Shown here: positions 36,511 through 47,683 of the stretch, piece after piece | Layout of the letters: every line of letters starts with the position of its first letter | How positions within the stretch are numbered: the first letter of the stretch is position 1 | Assembly: GCA_947184155.2 (NCBI GenBank) | Contig: CAMXCT020003779.1 | Location: 391,427 to 455,426 of the forward strand | DNA: 64,000 nucleotides | DNA from: Cladocopium goreaui | Lineage: Eukaryota; Sar; Dinophyceae; Suessiales; Symbiodiniaceae | Direction: 5' to 3' | Translations under genes and position numbers: made by a program | The notes under the pieces: model-generated | Seen by the model: only the letters and a program-made list of their open reading frames with translations | The model's database searches: none | Told to the model about the DNA's origin: nothing

Positions 36511-37223
36511 CTAGAACTTTCCGGTGCCGAAGCCAGCAATCAGGGTGTTTGCAGGGAGGTCACGATTTCTCTTGGTGGCAACAAGGTAGGTGCTGTTGCT
36601 CTTGCCACGCCACAACTCAACATCTGCAATCTCTGAAACAGCTTTGAATTCAACTCATCCGTAGCTTTCAGGGAGTCCATGCTCTCAAACTCTTGGACGG
36701 GCGCTGCTGCTGCTGCGGCTGTCTGGGACGAATCTGCCTCATCGGTGACAGGGATAACCTGCTTGTCAGTGGATGTTGCTTCTGCACCACCCCCATCCCC
36801 TCCAGTTTGGATCACACCTGAGAGCATATTCTTGTAGTGCTGGTCATGGTGGGCCACAAGCTTTTCAAACTCAGCGGTGTAGTTGCCTCCTTGGGCTCTC
36901 CACTGCTTGGCCTGATCTGGGTGGATTTCCACAGCAGACCCGGTTCGAACTGTGACTTCCAACTTCAAAGCATCAACACTTTTGATGCATTCAGCACCTG
37001 GGATCGCAGACAGCTCTTGCTCTGACAACTTGAAGTCAGAGTCATTGTACTTGACACCGGCATAGGTCATGCGCTTCTCACACCAAGCATCGAGGAGATC
37101 CCGCAGAATCCTGTTCTTTCCGTACATGGCGTTCTCATGTGAATCCAGAAAATGGATGCTCAAGTAGTACACAGACTGGAAGTCAAATTCGTTGATGATA
37201 CCCTTCTGGCAGAGGTTGAACAC
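36511..37223 (-). pseudogene. Terminal exon, dinoflagellate unknown-family protein, one frame break
   Basis: The exon starts after a CCTTAG acceptor (37,224-37,228) with GTGTTCAACCTCTGCC and reads FNLCQKGIINEFDFQSVYYL. It includes LVAHHDQHYKNMLSGVIQTG and an Ala-rich linker to about 36,660. There the frame jumps by one base and continues as VEFKAVSEIADVELWRGKSN to a TAG stop at 36,511-36,513 (ending IAGFGTGKF). One extra G in GATGAG-TTGAA would restore the frame. No function is recognised. Type set to pseudogene because of the break; an assembly indel is possible. Confidence 0.5.
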
Positions 37224-37309
37224 CTAAGGTTTTTATTCACAAAAGTGAATTGGAGGCACACTGGAATTTTCAGTCTTAACAACAAAATCTAGCATTGAAA
37301 ACTTGGAAC

Positions 37310-37755
37310 TTGGAACATCTTTCAAAATCAAAATCTCAGCCAAGTGGCTGCTGTCGCAGATTCCTCGATGTATCCTGTCCAGTTCAGCAGGATTGCCGGG
37401 CCTTTGAGCTTCATGTTCTTGAACAGGCTCATCAAAAGAATCTCAGCCCTTTGAATTCCCTTCTGCGCTGCCGACTGTTCTGGGCTCGGCTTGATGCGCT
37501 TCTCAAATCAGCATCCGGGCTGCCACACTCTGGTAGAAGGAATTCTTGGCCTCTAGGAAGCTTCACAGTTGGTGCGCCTTGCTCAGATTCGTTCTGTTGG
37601 ACAGGTCTGCCTGCCACAGCAAGGTCAGAAACAGTGAGCCAAGGGTTCGTCTCAAACTTCTCATGGGCCACCACTATTCTCCCCTGACCAAACCTTCTGG
37701 AGTTCGACTTGCTCAGGCTTTTCTTGTCCCGGTCAAACCTAGGCAGTTGTTCCAC
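37310..37755 (-). pseudogene. Exon-like blocks, frame-shifted
   Basis: One minus-strand frame (37,432-37,755) reads KFETNPWLTVSDLAVAGRPV. A second frame takes over at about 37,310-37,510 with AEILLMSLFKNMKLKGPAIL then LNWTGYIEESATAATWL. Each is coherent, but they are out of phase and separated by in-frame stops, so either a short intron or indels lie between them. These are probably upstream exons of the gene ending at 36,511. Confidence 0.35.
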
Positions 37756-37944
37756 CCAACCCCACTATCAACCAGACTTAGCACAATAGAACCTTATAAA
37801 AAAGGTTTCTCTCCAGCTGACGACAAAATAAAACTTGTTTTGAAAAAGCACGAGCCCGGAAACAGCTCAATGAATCTGGTGTCGCAATGCATTCTCAAAC
37901 TGAAGAAGCTCTCTTGATCCCCTACTAGATTAAGTGGGGGGGTT

Positions 37945-37981
37945 GGGTGCCCCATTTTATAGTACTAAAACGGGGGCACCC
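37945..37981. repeat. 37-bp inverted repeat containing TTTTATAGTACTAAAA
   Basis: GGGTGCCCC at the left pairs with GGGGGCACCC at the right around an AT-rich palindromic centre. It is the first of a cluster of TATAAAATGG motifs. Confidence 0.8.
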
Positions 37982-38800
37982 ATCCCCCCCCGGAGTGGGA
38001 CCTCTATAAAATGGAAACACCCAGGGTCACAAAACAGGTGCACCTCTATTATAATAAGAAATTCATTTGAAAAAGCAAATATTTACAGCTACAAATTTAC
38101 TGCAAAACCCTCCATCACTATAAAATGGGAGGCCCCAACGTACCCTGGAGCCTAGCCTTAAAATGAAGGAACTAGCCAACTTTTTACTATAGAATGGGAA
38201 CCCCCAACCCCCTGTATATAGCTTTAATTTTACAACATCCAAAAATGAATGGTTTCTTGAGGGGTTGGGTGCTCTGATTTTATAGAGATTACATGCCCTT
38301 CCTGGTATGATTTTCTAGGGTAGGATGGAGAAAGTTTTCCATTTTATAGTGGTCCCATGCTGTCCCATGTCCCAAAGCCAAAGGATTTCTCCAAGCTGGG
38401 AATTTAGGGGTATCGACAAAGCTGGGTACTTTGGGCCAGCTGGGTATTTTGGGGTAGGATGGAGAAAGCTGGCTTTGTCTGTCCACTCTATTCCATTCTC
38501 TTCCATTCTTACGTTTCTCTGGTTTGGGAACACTCCCCCAGGTTCCCATTGCCATCCATGCTAAGCAGGAAACGGCACGCGAAGACTGAGCAATGCAACT
38601 ACAACCCATGATCACTATAAAATGGAGGCTACCAACCCCCGAAAGGAATGATTTCCTGAAACCTCCTGACTCTATAGAATGGGAACACCCAACCCCCATA
38701 CATGAGTGTCATGCCAAAAGGGGAATCGCTATAAAAAGAAATTTAATATTATAAAATCAAAATCCTCCTGCCCCCCTGGGATCACTATAAAATGAAAGTC
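37945..38800. repeat. Cluster of short CTATAAAATGG...ACCCAACCCCC motifs
   Basis: At least nine copies of [AC]TATA[AG]AATGG, often followed by RARCACCCAACCCCC, occur in both orientations: about 38,002, 38,115, 38,187, 38,275 (inverted), 38,338 (inverted), 38,612, 38,672, 38,728 and 38,783. No convincing coding sequence lies in this interval. Confidence 0.75.
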
Positions 38801-38837
38801 CCACCCCCCTGGAAAAAAAAACATCGCTAAATTTCGT

Positions 38838-39115
38838 CTAAAAAAAAGGTTTAGTGGGATCCCGGGGCTCTCTTGTATGTTCTTCTCTTCGTCGACCGTA
38901 CAGATCGCGAAGACTCGAATCTCGTGGCACATCAGGAAGGATGCAAAGTGCACAATTGCGCTCGGGTGCCAAGTTGTTGACCATCGCCACCCGCTCACAC
39001 AAGGCCTCAACATTGCCACTGGAGCGACAGCCCGGTGCGTTGAAGTCAACCAAGCTGACGAAGGTAATGTCATCCCCGGTGCATCCACAATTTTTTGCCT
39101 TGGCTGGCAAAACAT
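38838..39115 (-). CDS. Candidate exon, unknown protein
   Basis: After a GCCAG acceptor (about 39,105) the frame reads DDITFVSLVDFNAPGCRSSG then NVEALCERVAMVNNLAPERN and DVPRDSSLRDLYGRRREEHT. Composition is clearly protein-like, and the frame is intact for about 85 codons. I do not recognise a named domain. The exon may be joined to 39,227-39,739. Confidence 0.45.
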
Positions 39116-39226
39116 GGGTGGGCACCCTGATTCACCCCCAGTATTTTAATGTTCTCACTAGTTTGATTGACACTCTTGGCTACAAATGCAAACTTTTCCC
39201 TCAAGTCAGGCTGCGCTGGTGGGAAA

Positions 39227-39739
39227 TTAATTGAGCTCGAAGACCTTCAATCTACACAAGACAGGTCGTAGGCTACGACTATAATTGGCAGAAACACCCC
39301 CGAGCAAGGTCAAATGCTCATGGGTGCTGTTGGATTGCTGAGTCAACTCATGTGTATATGTTACACATGAACCCACTGATTCTGTGTCAGAATCATGGTC
39401 GTAAACAGTGTCTGGTGCCGAATCAACCCCAGAAACTTTCGTTGAAACCACCTGCTTTTCCCAACTTTCAGGGATAGTCAGTGACTGAATCCCCAAAGAA
39501 GCTGGCGTTGGGCTGTTCATGTTTTTGTCCAGACCCTCCACACCTTTGCTACTGGTCCTATGCTGGTCTAAGTTCTCAGGGACAGGGACATCAGGAATTG
39601 TATCCGGAAAGAAGCACTCGTCACTGGGAGATTGGGCATCCTGAAAGAAGCACTCGTCAATGGGAGATTGGGCATCCTGAAAGTAAACCTGTGGCACCAG
39701 TGGTGGCACTTCTGCATCCACCAACTTGGGACTTTCCAC
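39227..39739 (-). CDS. Candidate exon with internal 13-residue repeat
   Basis: An open frame of 170 codons. Near its start FQDAQSPIDECFF is followed by FQDAQSPSDECFF, encoded by a 39-bp direct repeat at about 39,605-39,680. The rest is acidic and Ser/Thr/Pro-rich, so probably disordered. It ends VLCRLKVFELN plus stop. Function unknown. Confidence 0.4.
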   Translation of the reverse strand: MESPKLVDAEVPPLVPQVYFQDAQSPIDECFFQDAQSPSDECFFPDTIPDVPVPENLDQHRTSSKGVEGLDKNMNSPTPASLGIQSLTIPESWEKQVVSTKVSGVDSAPDTVYDHDSDTESVGSCVTYTHELTQQSNSTHEHLTLLGGVSANYSRSLRPVLCRLKVFELN

Positions 39740-40253
39740 ATGTTGTACTGGTCCATCTAAATCACATTGTCGACTCGTTGATCAAGTAGATTCACCATGA
39801 GTTTCATCAAGACTAGGGTCAATCGGGCTCAACAGGTCAATGTCCAATGGAAGGCCTTGTTGTTCAGGAGAGGCTTCAAGGTTACCAGTCAGAAAGATGT
39901 GGCGCTTGTGTGTCTTTTTCTTCCCAAACTTCTGGTCCGATTTCAAGGTGGTCACTTTCACAGGGGGATACCTCAAAAGAACAGAAATGGAATTATTTTT
40001 TGGGGGCCATCTTTATATTAAAAGAATGGATGGGGTGAAAGATCTTGCACCTGGAATCCCATCACCTAATGTTTATTTAGTGGTACACACAATCTACTGT
40101 CAATGATGATCGTTCTATAAGTCCCAACCACAAAATATAGCCATAGAGCCCCTTGTATGTGTGCATATCTTATGTTTTTAGATAACTCTGTTCTGTTACA
40201 TCTACTGTATATAATCTTTAAATATAATTAGATAATATATATATATATGTGTG

Positions 40254-40254
<1 letters not shown>

Positions 40255-40287
<33 letters not shown>

Positions 40288-40436
40288 CCTATCTACCTAT
40301 CTACCTATCTACCTATCTACCTATCTACCTATCTATCTATCTATCGATCTATCTATCTATCTATCGATCTATCGATCTATCGATCTATCGATCTATCGAT
40401 CTATCGATCTATCTATCTATCTATCTATCTATCTAT
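40255..40436. repeat. (CTAT)n / (CTAC)n / (CTATCGAT)n microsatellite
   Basis: Perfect tetranucleotide tract with alternating CTAC and CTATCGAT blocks. The S/I/Y/L frames across it are artefacts. Confidence 0.95.
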
Positions 40437-40572
40437 ATTTGTTTATACGTGATATATCTATATATAATTATCTATAGAATATACATGTATATATCTGAGT
40501 ACAAAGGGTCCTGCGGGGATGGGGTTTACAAGTGTTACAGGGAATGCAACTAAGGTTGACAAAAATAATAAA

Positions 40573-41058
40573 CTACCTAGGGGTGCTTTGACTGGAATAT
40601 AATCCTGCCATTTCCACCTTGTTTTGGTATCCGCATGGCCGGTGCGAAGGACATCGCTGCGGCCGAGCTGCTTTGAGAGCATCGCCAAACTCTTTCCGAA
40701 GGCAAGCACTGGGGCTCTCTGGTGGTCGGAGAGCTGTAGCTAGCTTGACCCCAAAGAAGTCAATCAATGGTGCACTACTGTTAAGGTGGTGACGTCAGGT
40801 TCGACCCCTTTCAAATTTCTGGGATCTAGGACGCTGTTTCCAAGTTTCAACCCATTTCAAGAAAGAAAAGTAGAAGCTATGTTCATGTCAGAAATCCCTT
40901 GCCCTTACACTATTTGATGGGGATTGTCTCAACTAAATTAATGCAGATCAGTTGCAACTGCATCTCTCATCTCGCTGACTTGCGATGTGGAAAGCTCTGA
41001 GCGAGACACATGGACAACCCGCACATACTTCTCAGCATAGCCAGAGACAGCTGTCTGG
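40573..41058 (-). CDS. Two candidate exons, unknown protein
   Basis: The upstream block (40,938-41,058) follows a CCCCAG acceptor, reads YAEKYVRVVHVSRSELSTSQ and SEMRDAVATDLH, and ends in TAA. A second block (40,573-40,795) is coherent in two frames, one of them LGRSDVLRTGHADTKTRWKW. They may be alternative ends of one gene or parts of two. No function is visible. Confidence 0.35.
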
Positions 41059-41266
41059 GGTGTTTCTTTTTTTATCCCTTGGTAAGACCCTTTGTGGGCC
41101 CCCACGCCGCATGTGTTTTTTATGTTCAAAGACATTCTGTAGTAGAAGCTATATATGTTTTTGTCTGATTTAAGTGATATATGAATGATATACATACATG
41201 TATATATACATAAAAGTACATGTAAGGATATGAACGTAGGGACGCTGAATCAATATGATTGGGTCA

Positions 41267-42485
41267 TCATTTGATTTCCCTGGCCTCCCCAGCTTTCGCC
41301 TGCTCTGCCATTTGCCTCACCTGTTTCTGGTGCAGTTTTGTAGCAATCTTCTTGGGGACATCCTTGATCTTTTGTAGGAGCACTTGGTCACGTTGAAGTC
41401 CTGACTTGAAAAAATCCACTGGGCATCAATGACATCAAGTCGTTGCTTCTCCACGCTCAGACAAATAGATTGTTCCCTTTGCTGGGCTTGTTCTTGGGCA
41501 ACTGCACGGGATGAAGGCAACATAGAAAGGGCAAACGAAGATGGTTGAGACTCCAAGATGAACTTCATGTCCTCATCCCTCTGGGAGCTTGATGAAAACT
41601 CTTGGAGCCACTTCTCAGACTCTGGAGGGGGCAATCTGGTCTTGATGTGAGGGAAAAGCTGCGCGAAGAGGCAGGTGAGGTTCCGCAAGGCTTGCAGTTT
41701 CTCTTGGCTCAGTCGGTATTTCTTTTTGGACTGGGCTGGCACCATGGTAGTCTCTCTGTCAAAGGTTGCCTGGATTCTTTGAAAAAGGATTGTCTGAGCT
41801 TCATCCGTCATTGGCAGCTGCCAATTGATTGGCATGAAAGCCTCGTTCTCCATTGGGGAAAGGTCGCAGGTAGAACCAGGAGGAAGTCCAGTTGCCACAC
41901 TTCCCAAGAAGAGAAATCCATATGAGGCCATGGTTTCTCCAAAGGCACACAAGGCAAATGGTAAGTCGTGTGTCGAAGCCTCTACGACCTGGAATGCGGT
42001 CACAGCTGTTTTCTCCAGCCAATTCTTGACTGCTGCAGTCCGTCGATTGTCAAGGGCCAAAGATCCAGTCCCACTCTCACTTGGACCCGGCTGTCAGCAT
42101 TTTGCTTCACAATCTTCCCAATTGTGGCTTGGAGCGCGCTGGACACAGCATCTGTCGCTTTGTAGGTCGTTGGGAGGACCAACATGCTACTCACAAGCTG
42201 GACGACCTGGCCATCTTGAATCATGTTCTTGTAGGCTTTCCAGGTAACCAACAAAGCGATCCACACCGTAAATGCCGCTAGGCACTTTTGGGACCCATCA
42301 GCGAATAGCAAAGTCCCCATTGTCCTCGTCGCACGCCGACTCCACTTGCTCGGAGGTGGCTGGCAAGCGAAGGGAAACCTGCTCACCCTGGCAGCACGGT
42401 TGAAGACCCAGAGTTTGGTGAAGGACTCAACGGTTGCAAGTTCTTTTTGGGATTTTCCTGCTAAAAAAGTGTTACTTTCATGCAT
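41267..42485 (-). pseudogene. Large exon region, unknown protein, at least two frame breaks
   Basis: Three consecutive frames form one plausible protein of about 400 residues. The first is 42,000-42,485 (KSQKELATVESFTKLWVFNR, ATIGKIVKQNADSRVQ). The second is 41,420-42,080 (SLALDNRRTAAVKNWLEKTA, SYGFLFLGSVATGLPPGSTC, ETTMVPAQSKKKYRLSQEKL). The third is 41,267-41,420 (LQRDQVLLQKIKDVPKKIAT, ending AKAGEAREIK plus TGA). The joins at about 42,075 and 41,421-41,427 (GGGC on plus) are one-base shifts. The C-terminus is a charged helix; no named domain is recognised. Confidence 0.4.
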
Positions 42486-43273
42486 TTTAGTGAGGGCCCT
42501 TCTTACAGTTTTGAAATAGTTATTTCATTTTAAGAAGGGCACCTTCATAAAATAACCAAACTGACATGCAACCATGGAGTACCAATTCTCATTTGGCATG
42601 GGGTCTCACTGTCTTAAGGTGCTACCATATAAAAACATATAATATGGGTTCTGCTGGACTGCCCAAAATGGGATGACTCTAGTGGTTTTGTGAAACCATT
42701 TGGATGGGGGGAAAATTCATCCTCTAACCCTCCATTCCATCATCAGTTGCAAACCCCAAATTTTCTTAAGGGTTTGCCCAGGAAATCCATATAAAGTCAC
42801 CAAAGGATTTTTCTTGCCAGAAAGGCCCTTACTACTCTAGTAAAGTTTCGCCGAGGACCTCACCGAGGTAGTCAGCCAAACCCCCTATATCCATGATGGG
42901 TATGCAAATGATGCCCCATTCAAAATGAATATCATCAGATATCATAAGCAAAATACCCCAAAAATGGTGACCCAGGTTTCGCCGAGTACCTCACCGAGGT
43001 AGTCAGCCAAACTTTGGGCTGAGGGTCTTAGAGTTTTCGCCGAGGATTTTACTTTTGCCGAGGGATGATTTTGTTTTATAAGACAGATAAATTGAATATT
43101 ATTGGATTTAATCAGTTTTAGATGGGAAACATTCAACAATAATTTATGTTTCCTATTCCCCATGTACTTTGAAGGGATGCACTGGGCTAGCCACAGACTC
43201 ATTGACCCAAGTACCCCCAAAATCTTTGTGGGATTTCCCAAAGTCCTTCCCATAAAATTTGTGGTTGGTCCCA

Positions 43274-44100
43274 CTAACCCACTAAGTTTTTGTGGTCGAT
43301 CCAACTAAGCCAGAATGTCCCCCTTATCTCCAAAATGGCCTCCCGAAACCTGGTCACAGAAATGGATTTGGCAAGGCCAATGATCTCAGCCATGGACACA
43401 TGCTTTCCCCGCCAAAAGGCTGCGTCCGCAAAGCTCCACATGAGAATGCTGCTGTCGAACTTCGCCCCTGGAGATGGAGGCCACTCCTGGAAAGGGATGG
43501 ACGTTTGCAGCAACAACTATACCCAATCAAATTTATAATAAGTATGTCTGAGTTTTTAAAACAAGTATTAAAGCAACATCACCCCGAACATGTGATTTCC
43601 ATAAATGAATATCACCGCAAACAAACCTATCCTGCACAACGCAGAACTTGTGCTTCAGGGTTGCAGGAGTGAGTGCTAGAGTCATCCAAAATCCCTGTAG
43701 CGCATACCATTCCCCAAGACTCATCAATCAACCGGTCAGGGGATTCCCAAGCTCGTTGAGCGATCTCTTTGAATGTCACCCCTTTGCAAAATGGCCACAC
43801 ATACATCCCTTCATTTCCATCCAAGGGGAGCTCCGGCAAGGCTTCGGAAACTAGATTTCCCTGTTTGGCATGTCGAAGGGAGTAGATGGACTCAACACAT
43901 CTCTGGGTAGCACGCATGAGACCACATACGGAATCCATATCTTGGGCAGTAGCTTGGCTCTGCTCTCCCGAAGCTATGTTTTTGGCAGCACTATTGCTAC
44001 CCCGATTTTTTTTTGGGTGACATGACCCCAACAGACCCCGGCCCCGGCCCAGGCTTGAGTGCAGGAGACTGTTCCAGCTCCCAGTGCAGCGGGTGGCAAT
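43274..44100 (-). CDS. Two candidate exons, unknown protein
   Basis: The upstream exon (about 43,640-44,100) reads KNIASGEQSQATAQDMDSVC, SLRHAKQGNLVSEALPELPL and CKGVTFKEIAQRAWESPDRL. The downstream exon (43,274-43,516) reads SILMWSFADAAFWRGKHVSM and ISVTRFREAILEIRGTFWLS. Both are coherent, and they lie downstream of the methyltransferase motifs, so they may be C-terminal parts of that gene or a separate one. The 42,490-43,270 interval is non-coding. Confidence 0.4.
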
Positions 44101-44769
44101 CAATGAAAAATGGCAGAAAGGGGTCAAGTAAGAAGAGGCTACTATTGTGATGTTAACAAATTCCAACCACATATCGACTTCGAACAACTTGCAATTGATT
44201 CCTGGTTTCTTTTTTTCATGGCAAAGCCTAGCAATCGCTGTCATCGATTTTTTCAAAGATTTTTGTGGCTAAAAGCAGCTCCCAGCTCGAAGCATCATAG
44301 AAAAACACTGGAAACTATCGTTAATAACATTTCCACTGGGGCTTGCAGCCAAAACTGTAGCTACCTGCCACAGATACATCTCGAATTAAAGCCATGTAGA
44401 TGTCCTTGTTCATGCTGAATTTTGGGTTCTCTCGGATGGGTGCCAGCATGACAAGACCGAAGGTACAGCAGCTGCACAAACCGAACTGGTAAACCTCAAA
44501 TTGGAAATCATGGGCCTATATAAAAACGAATTCAACTTTGGGGGGCCCCATGGAGTGGAACATGTTGAACTAAAACCAACCCTGATCACACCAAACCAGC
44601 CACGACAGCGAGGGTGTTGCGCTTGTACTTCAGCACATCTTCAGCGCCAAGCCCTTGGAGCCGCAATTTCTCCTGGGGCCGTGTGTGTGTGTGGCTAGAT
44701 AGATACCTTGAGAGTCACATGTTTTCAAGGTTATTATTAAACAACAATTTGTTTTGATTTGGGAAGTTT

Positions 44770-45955
44770 TGTCCTGCCCGCCAAGAAGATTCCAACGCTC
44801 AGGGCCAGTCACACACAATACTTTCCATGTGGAATCATGCATGGGGTCAAAGAGCAGTTGGACCGGACATAGGTGCTCTGCTCAAAGTTCTGATCCTCAG
44901 CAGAGATGTTAATACCATTGGGGTGAAATAAATGATTTTTTGTTCCCTTTCAGAGCTAGTATTCTTCCCACAACTAAGTTCTGATCCACTTGGATAACCA
45001 GGGTCTGCTCATAGGGGTCAACACCCTTCTTCTGCAACATGGTGACCGCTACTGACAGAATCGACAGCTCCCGGTCAGTCAAAGGAAGGTCCTTAAGCAT
45101 GTTGTAGTTCTTCTTCACTGCCGCCTTCAGCGCCAGTTGGGGCATAATAGGCATGGTGAGATTTGAAATGTAAATGGCATATCTGGGGATAAAGGTTAAG
45201 GACCCTTATGTACTTTTGGGGGGTTAATCATATCAACACATTTCAAAACATTTCAGAACTTTAAACTGTTTTCATCTTGGATTGCCTTCCGCCCGGATGG
45301 TGCTGCCAAACATGCCAAGTTCCCATCTAGGACGTTGGAAGGGGCAATAGAACCCAAGCTAACAAAGAGTTTGCATGGATCAGGGGCAAAAGCCTTCAAA
45401 CAGCCCGCTTTGATGTAGAGTCCCCAACACCGGGAACGTGACTGTGGGACCCCAAACTTTGAAGAGCAAGCCAAAGCATGAGCTGGCACAAAGCCTCTCT
45501 GCTCCATAGCTCGGTTTTGTATGTTGATTGGACACTCATTTCCAAATTTTTGACGACATTGGGTTAGGGTATGCACATTCTCAGTGATCACCCACTCCAA
45601 CTTATCGTTGTAGTCCACGTAGTCCAGCAATGCTTTGAATCCCCCCCGGTAACTGAACTGGTGTCAGTAAAGGCTTTGGGATCCATATTTTGCGATGACA
45701 CCGATGTACAAGGAAATCCAATAGTCATACCCGTCACCTGAAAGGGAGCCACAAAGAGCAGTTACTTTCATTTTATCTTTTCAAAATTTAAACCATCCCC
45801 AGCTTCATATAACATCCAAAATTTAAAAACTGTCCGCCTTAGGTACAGAGTGGAACTGATTGGTGATTGCATCCTTGCCACGCCCGGTACCCAAACACTT
45901 CATGTCCTCAAAGAGAATGGGGGGGTTGAAGGCACGGTGGATCCACTCCGCTTCC
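44770..45955 (-). pseudogene. Cytosine-5 DNA methyltransferase catalytic region, decayed
   Basis: Minus-strand exons carry the C5-methyltransferase motif order. Exon 45,847-45,955 reads FNPPILFEDMKCLGTGRGKD. A GT-AG intron (45,738-45,846) leads into IGFPCTSVSSQN, motif IV with the catalytic Cys in PC (about 45,687-45,719). ENV (motif VI, 45,574-45,582) and FGVPQSRSRCW (motif VIII, about 45,431-45,455) follow. A separate exon at 44,909-45,154 reads PLTDRELSILSVAVTMLQKK. Then come LTPCMIPHGKYC and VTGPERWNLLGGQ (motif IX/X-like, about 44,770-44,860). Motif I is not found. The frame breaks at a seven-base G run (plus-strand C7 at 45,641-45,647) between motifs IV and VI, and again between IX and X. 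The family transfers methyl groups to cytosine in DNA; this copy looks inactive unless the indels are assembly errors. Confidence 0.65.
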
Positions 45956-46277
45956 CTATAGGTCAGGCAAGGCTATTTGGAGCAAAATAGGTAACTCTAA
46001 AAAAATTACCTTGATGAAGATAATTTGTGCATTTTTATTTTAACTATTAGTTAAAAAAGGTAGGAAGGTAATTATTGAGAACCTTTTTCAAGGTAAGTTT
46101 TAATGTTCTTGCTTTTTTCACTTCGTTTTTACATATATTTATTTATTTTCTTTTGTTATATGGTATGTGTCTGATGTTCTCTTGGGGTTGCTATATATGT
46201 GCTGCTGACCTATGTGCATGGGGTTACCTCATGTATTTTGACCAGGTCTCGTGTTTTTCCTTGGCACTTGGATTGGA

Positions 46278-47602
46278 TCAAATGATTTGATCATGGGTAG
46301 TGCTTGTGTCACTGACAAAATTTATGAAACAAGAGCATGGCAAAAATGAGGAAAAGTCAGAAAAGGCATGAAACAAGATTATGGCAATAATGAACCAGTC
46401 ATACTTGGCAATGAAACATTGTCCAAGCATGCATTCTGTCTTTGAAAGCTCAGTGAGGGCATCCTTCAAAGTATCATTGATTTTTGGTCTTTCTTGTCTC
46501 TACCCAGTCGCTCCTGAACCACTTTGGTTTCTTTGATGTCATGCTGCACACTTGCCCAGCTCAGTTTAACAGGAGCATCAGAAATCGCTTTTGGCAATGC
46601 TGAGGATGAAGTAACCACAGCTGGTGTAGAGGAAGCACTGCTACCACTACCACAACCACCACTACCACCACAACTAGCTCCAGTGCCAAACTGGCTCCAG
46701 GGCCTGCTCGACATGAATTGACTCACCTGCGAACTCTCATCCTTGGTGAGGTTGGCTTGGCCACCATGCAAGACCATGGCAGGGCACAATGGCTGTGGCT
46801 ATTGTCTTGACATGATAGTAACCATCTTTCTGATAGACATCACCTCGTCTTTCTGCATCATTCCAAACTTGCTGGTTTCCCTGGATTTTGTCCACAACCT
46901 AAGCCAACCCAGTAATCTGAGATTTGTTGCAAATCTCAGAGTTCTTCTTGAAAACTTCGAACACTGGGTATTTCCAGGAGCAAACACAGACTCGCCTCTG
47001 GTGTTCTGCTGAAAGACTGTGTTGATGAATTGACTCTTAAATAACCTTGGGGGAGGAGAATTCTTGGAGCCCTCTTCTTCATAGAGCTGCTGAAGATCTT
47101 CTGGCACCTGGCCACTTTTGATCATTCTGGCACATTTCCTTACCTTGGGGTAGCTTCGATGCTCATCATCAGCAACTGTTGCATCCTCCTCTTTAGGCTC
47201 CTCATCTTCTCCTTCTGCATGGTCATCAGGAACTGGCTCATCCCTGGTCTTCCTCCATCCTGCTGCCATCTCCTTGACAGTCTTCGCTTTGGCCTTGGCT
47301 TTCGCCTTCAGCTGCATCAGGTCTTGTCAGGATTTTCTTCATTGTGCTCTTGGCTTTTGCCTTTTGAGCTTTCATTGGCGAAGAAGTAACCCCAGGAGCT
47401 TTGCTGGCAGCAGCCTTGGCTTTACCTGCTGCCTTTGCCTTGACTTTAGATTATGCTTTCACCTAGGCTTTGGCCTTTGCCTTTGGTGCTGCAGTATCTA
47501 AGAATCTAAGTCAGCTCATGGGGCAGTTTCTTCTGGAGAAGCCTGTTCTACAGATTCTGGTGCTGGTTCAGGTGCATCAGGTGGACAAGCAGGCCTCTTC
47601 AT
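46278..47602 (-). pseudogene. MKRPA-type N-terminal module upstream of the methyltransferase
   Basis: An ATG at 47,600-47,602 begins MKRPACPPDAPEPAPESVEQ, then TGA. A Lys/Ala-rich basic segment follows (KVKAKAAGKAKAAASKAPGV) and contains TAG and TAA codons. The block at 46,920-47,317 reads VRKCARMIKSGQVPEDLQQL, then YEEEGSK and LFKSQFINTVFQQN, a layout I associate with many predicted dinoflagellate proteins but cannot name. After another in-frame TAG, 46,466-46,789 gives a Ser/Gly-rich linker and SWASVQHDIKETKVVQERLG. A one-base shift then leads to INDTLKDALTELSKTECMLG. The several nonsense codons argue for a pseudogene. Its order and strand suggest it is the 5-prime part of the methyltransferase gene. 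Confidence 0.5.
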
Positions 47603-47683
47603 GAGGTTACCAACTGGGGCGACAAGCGACAAGTAACTTCAATCTTGAGCACCAGTGTGCTACACAGATGGTATATGCAATTG

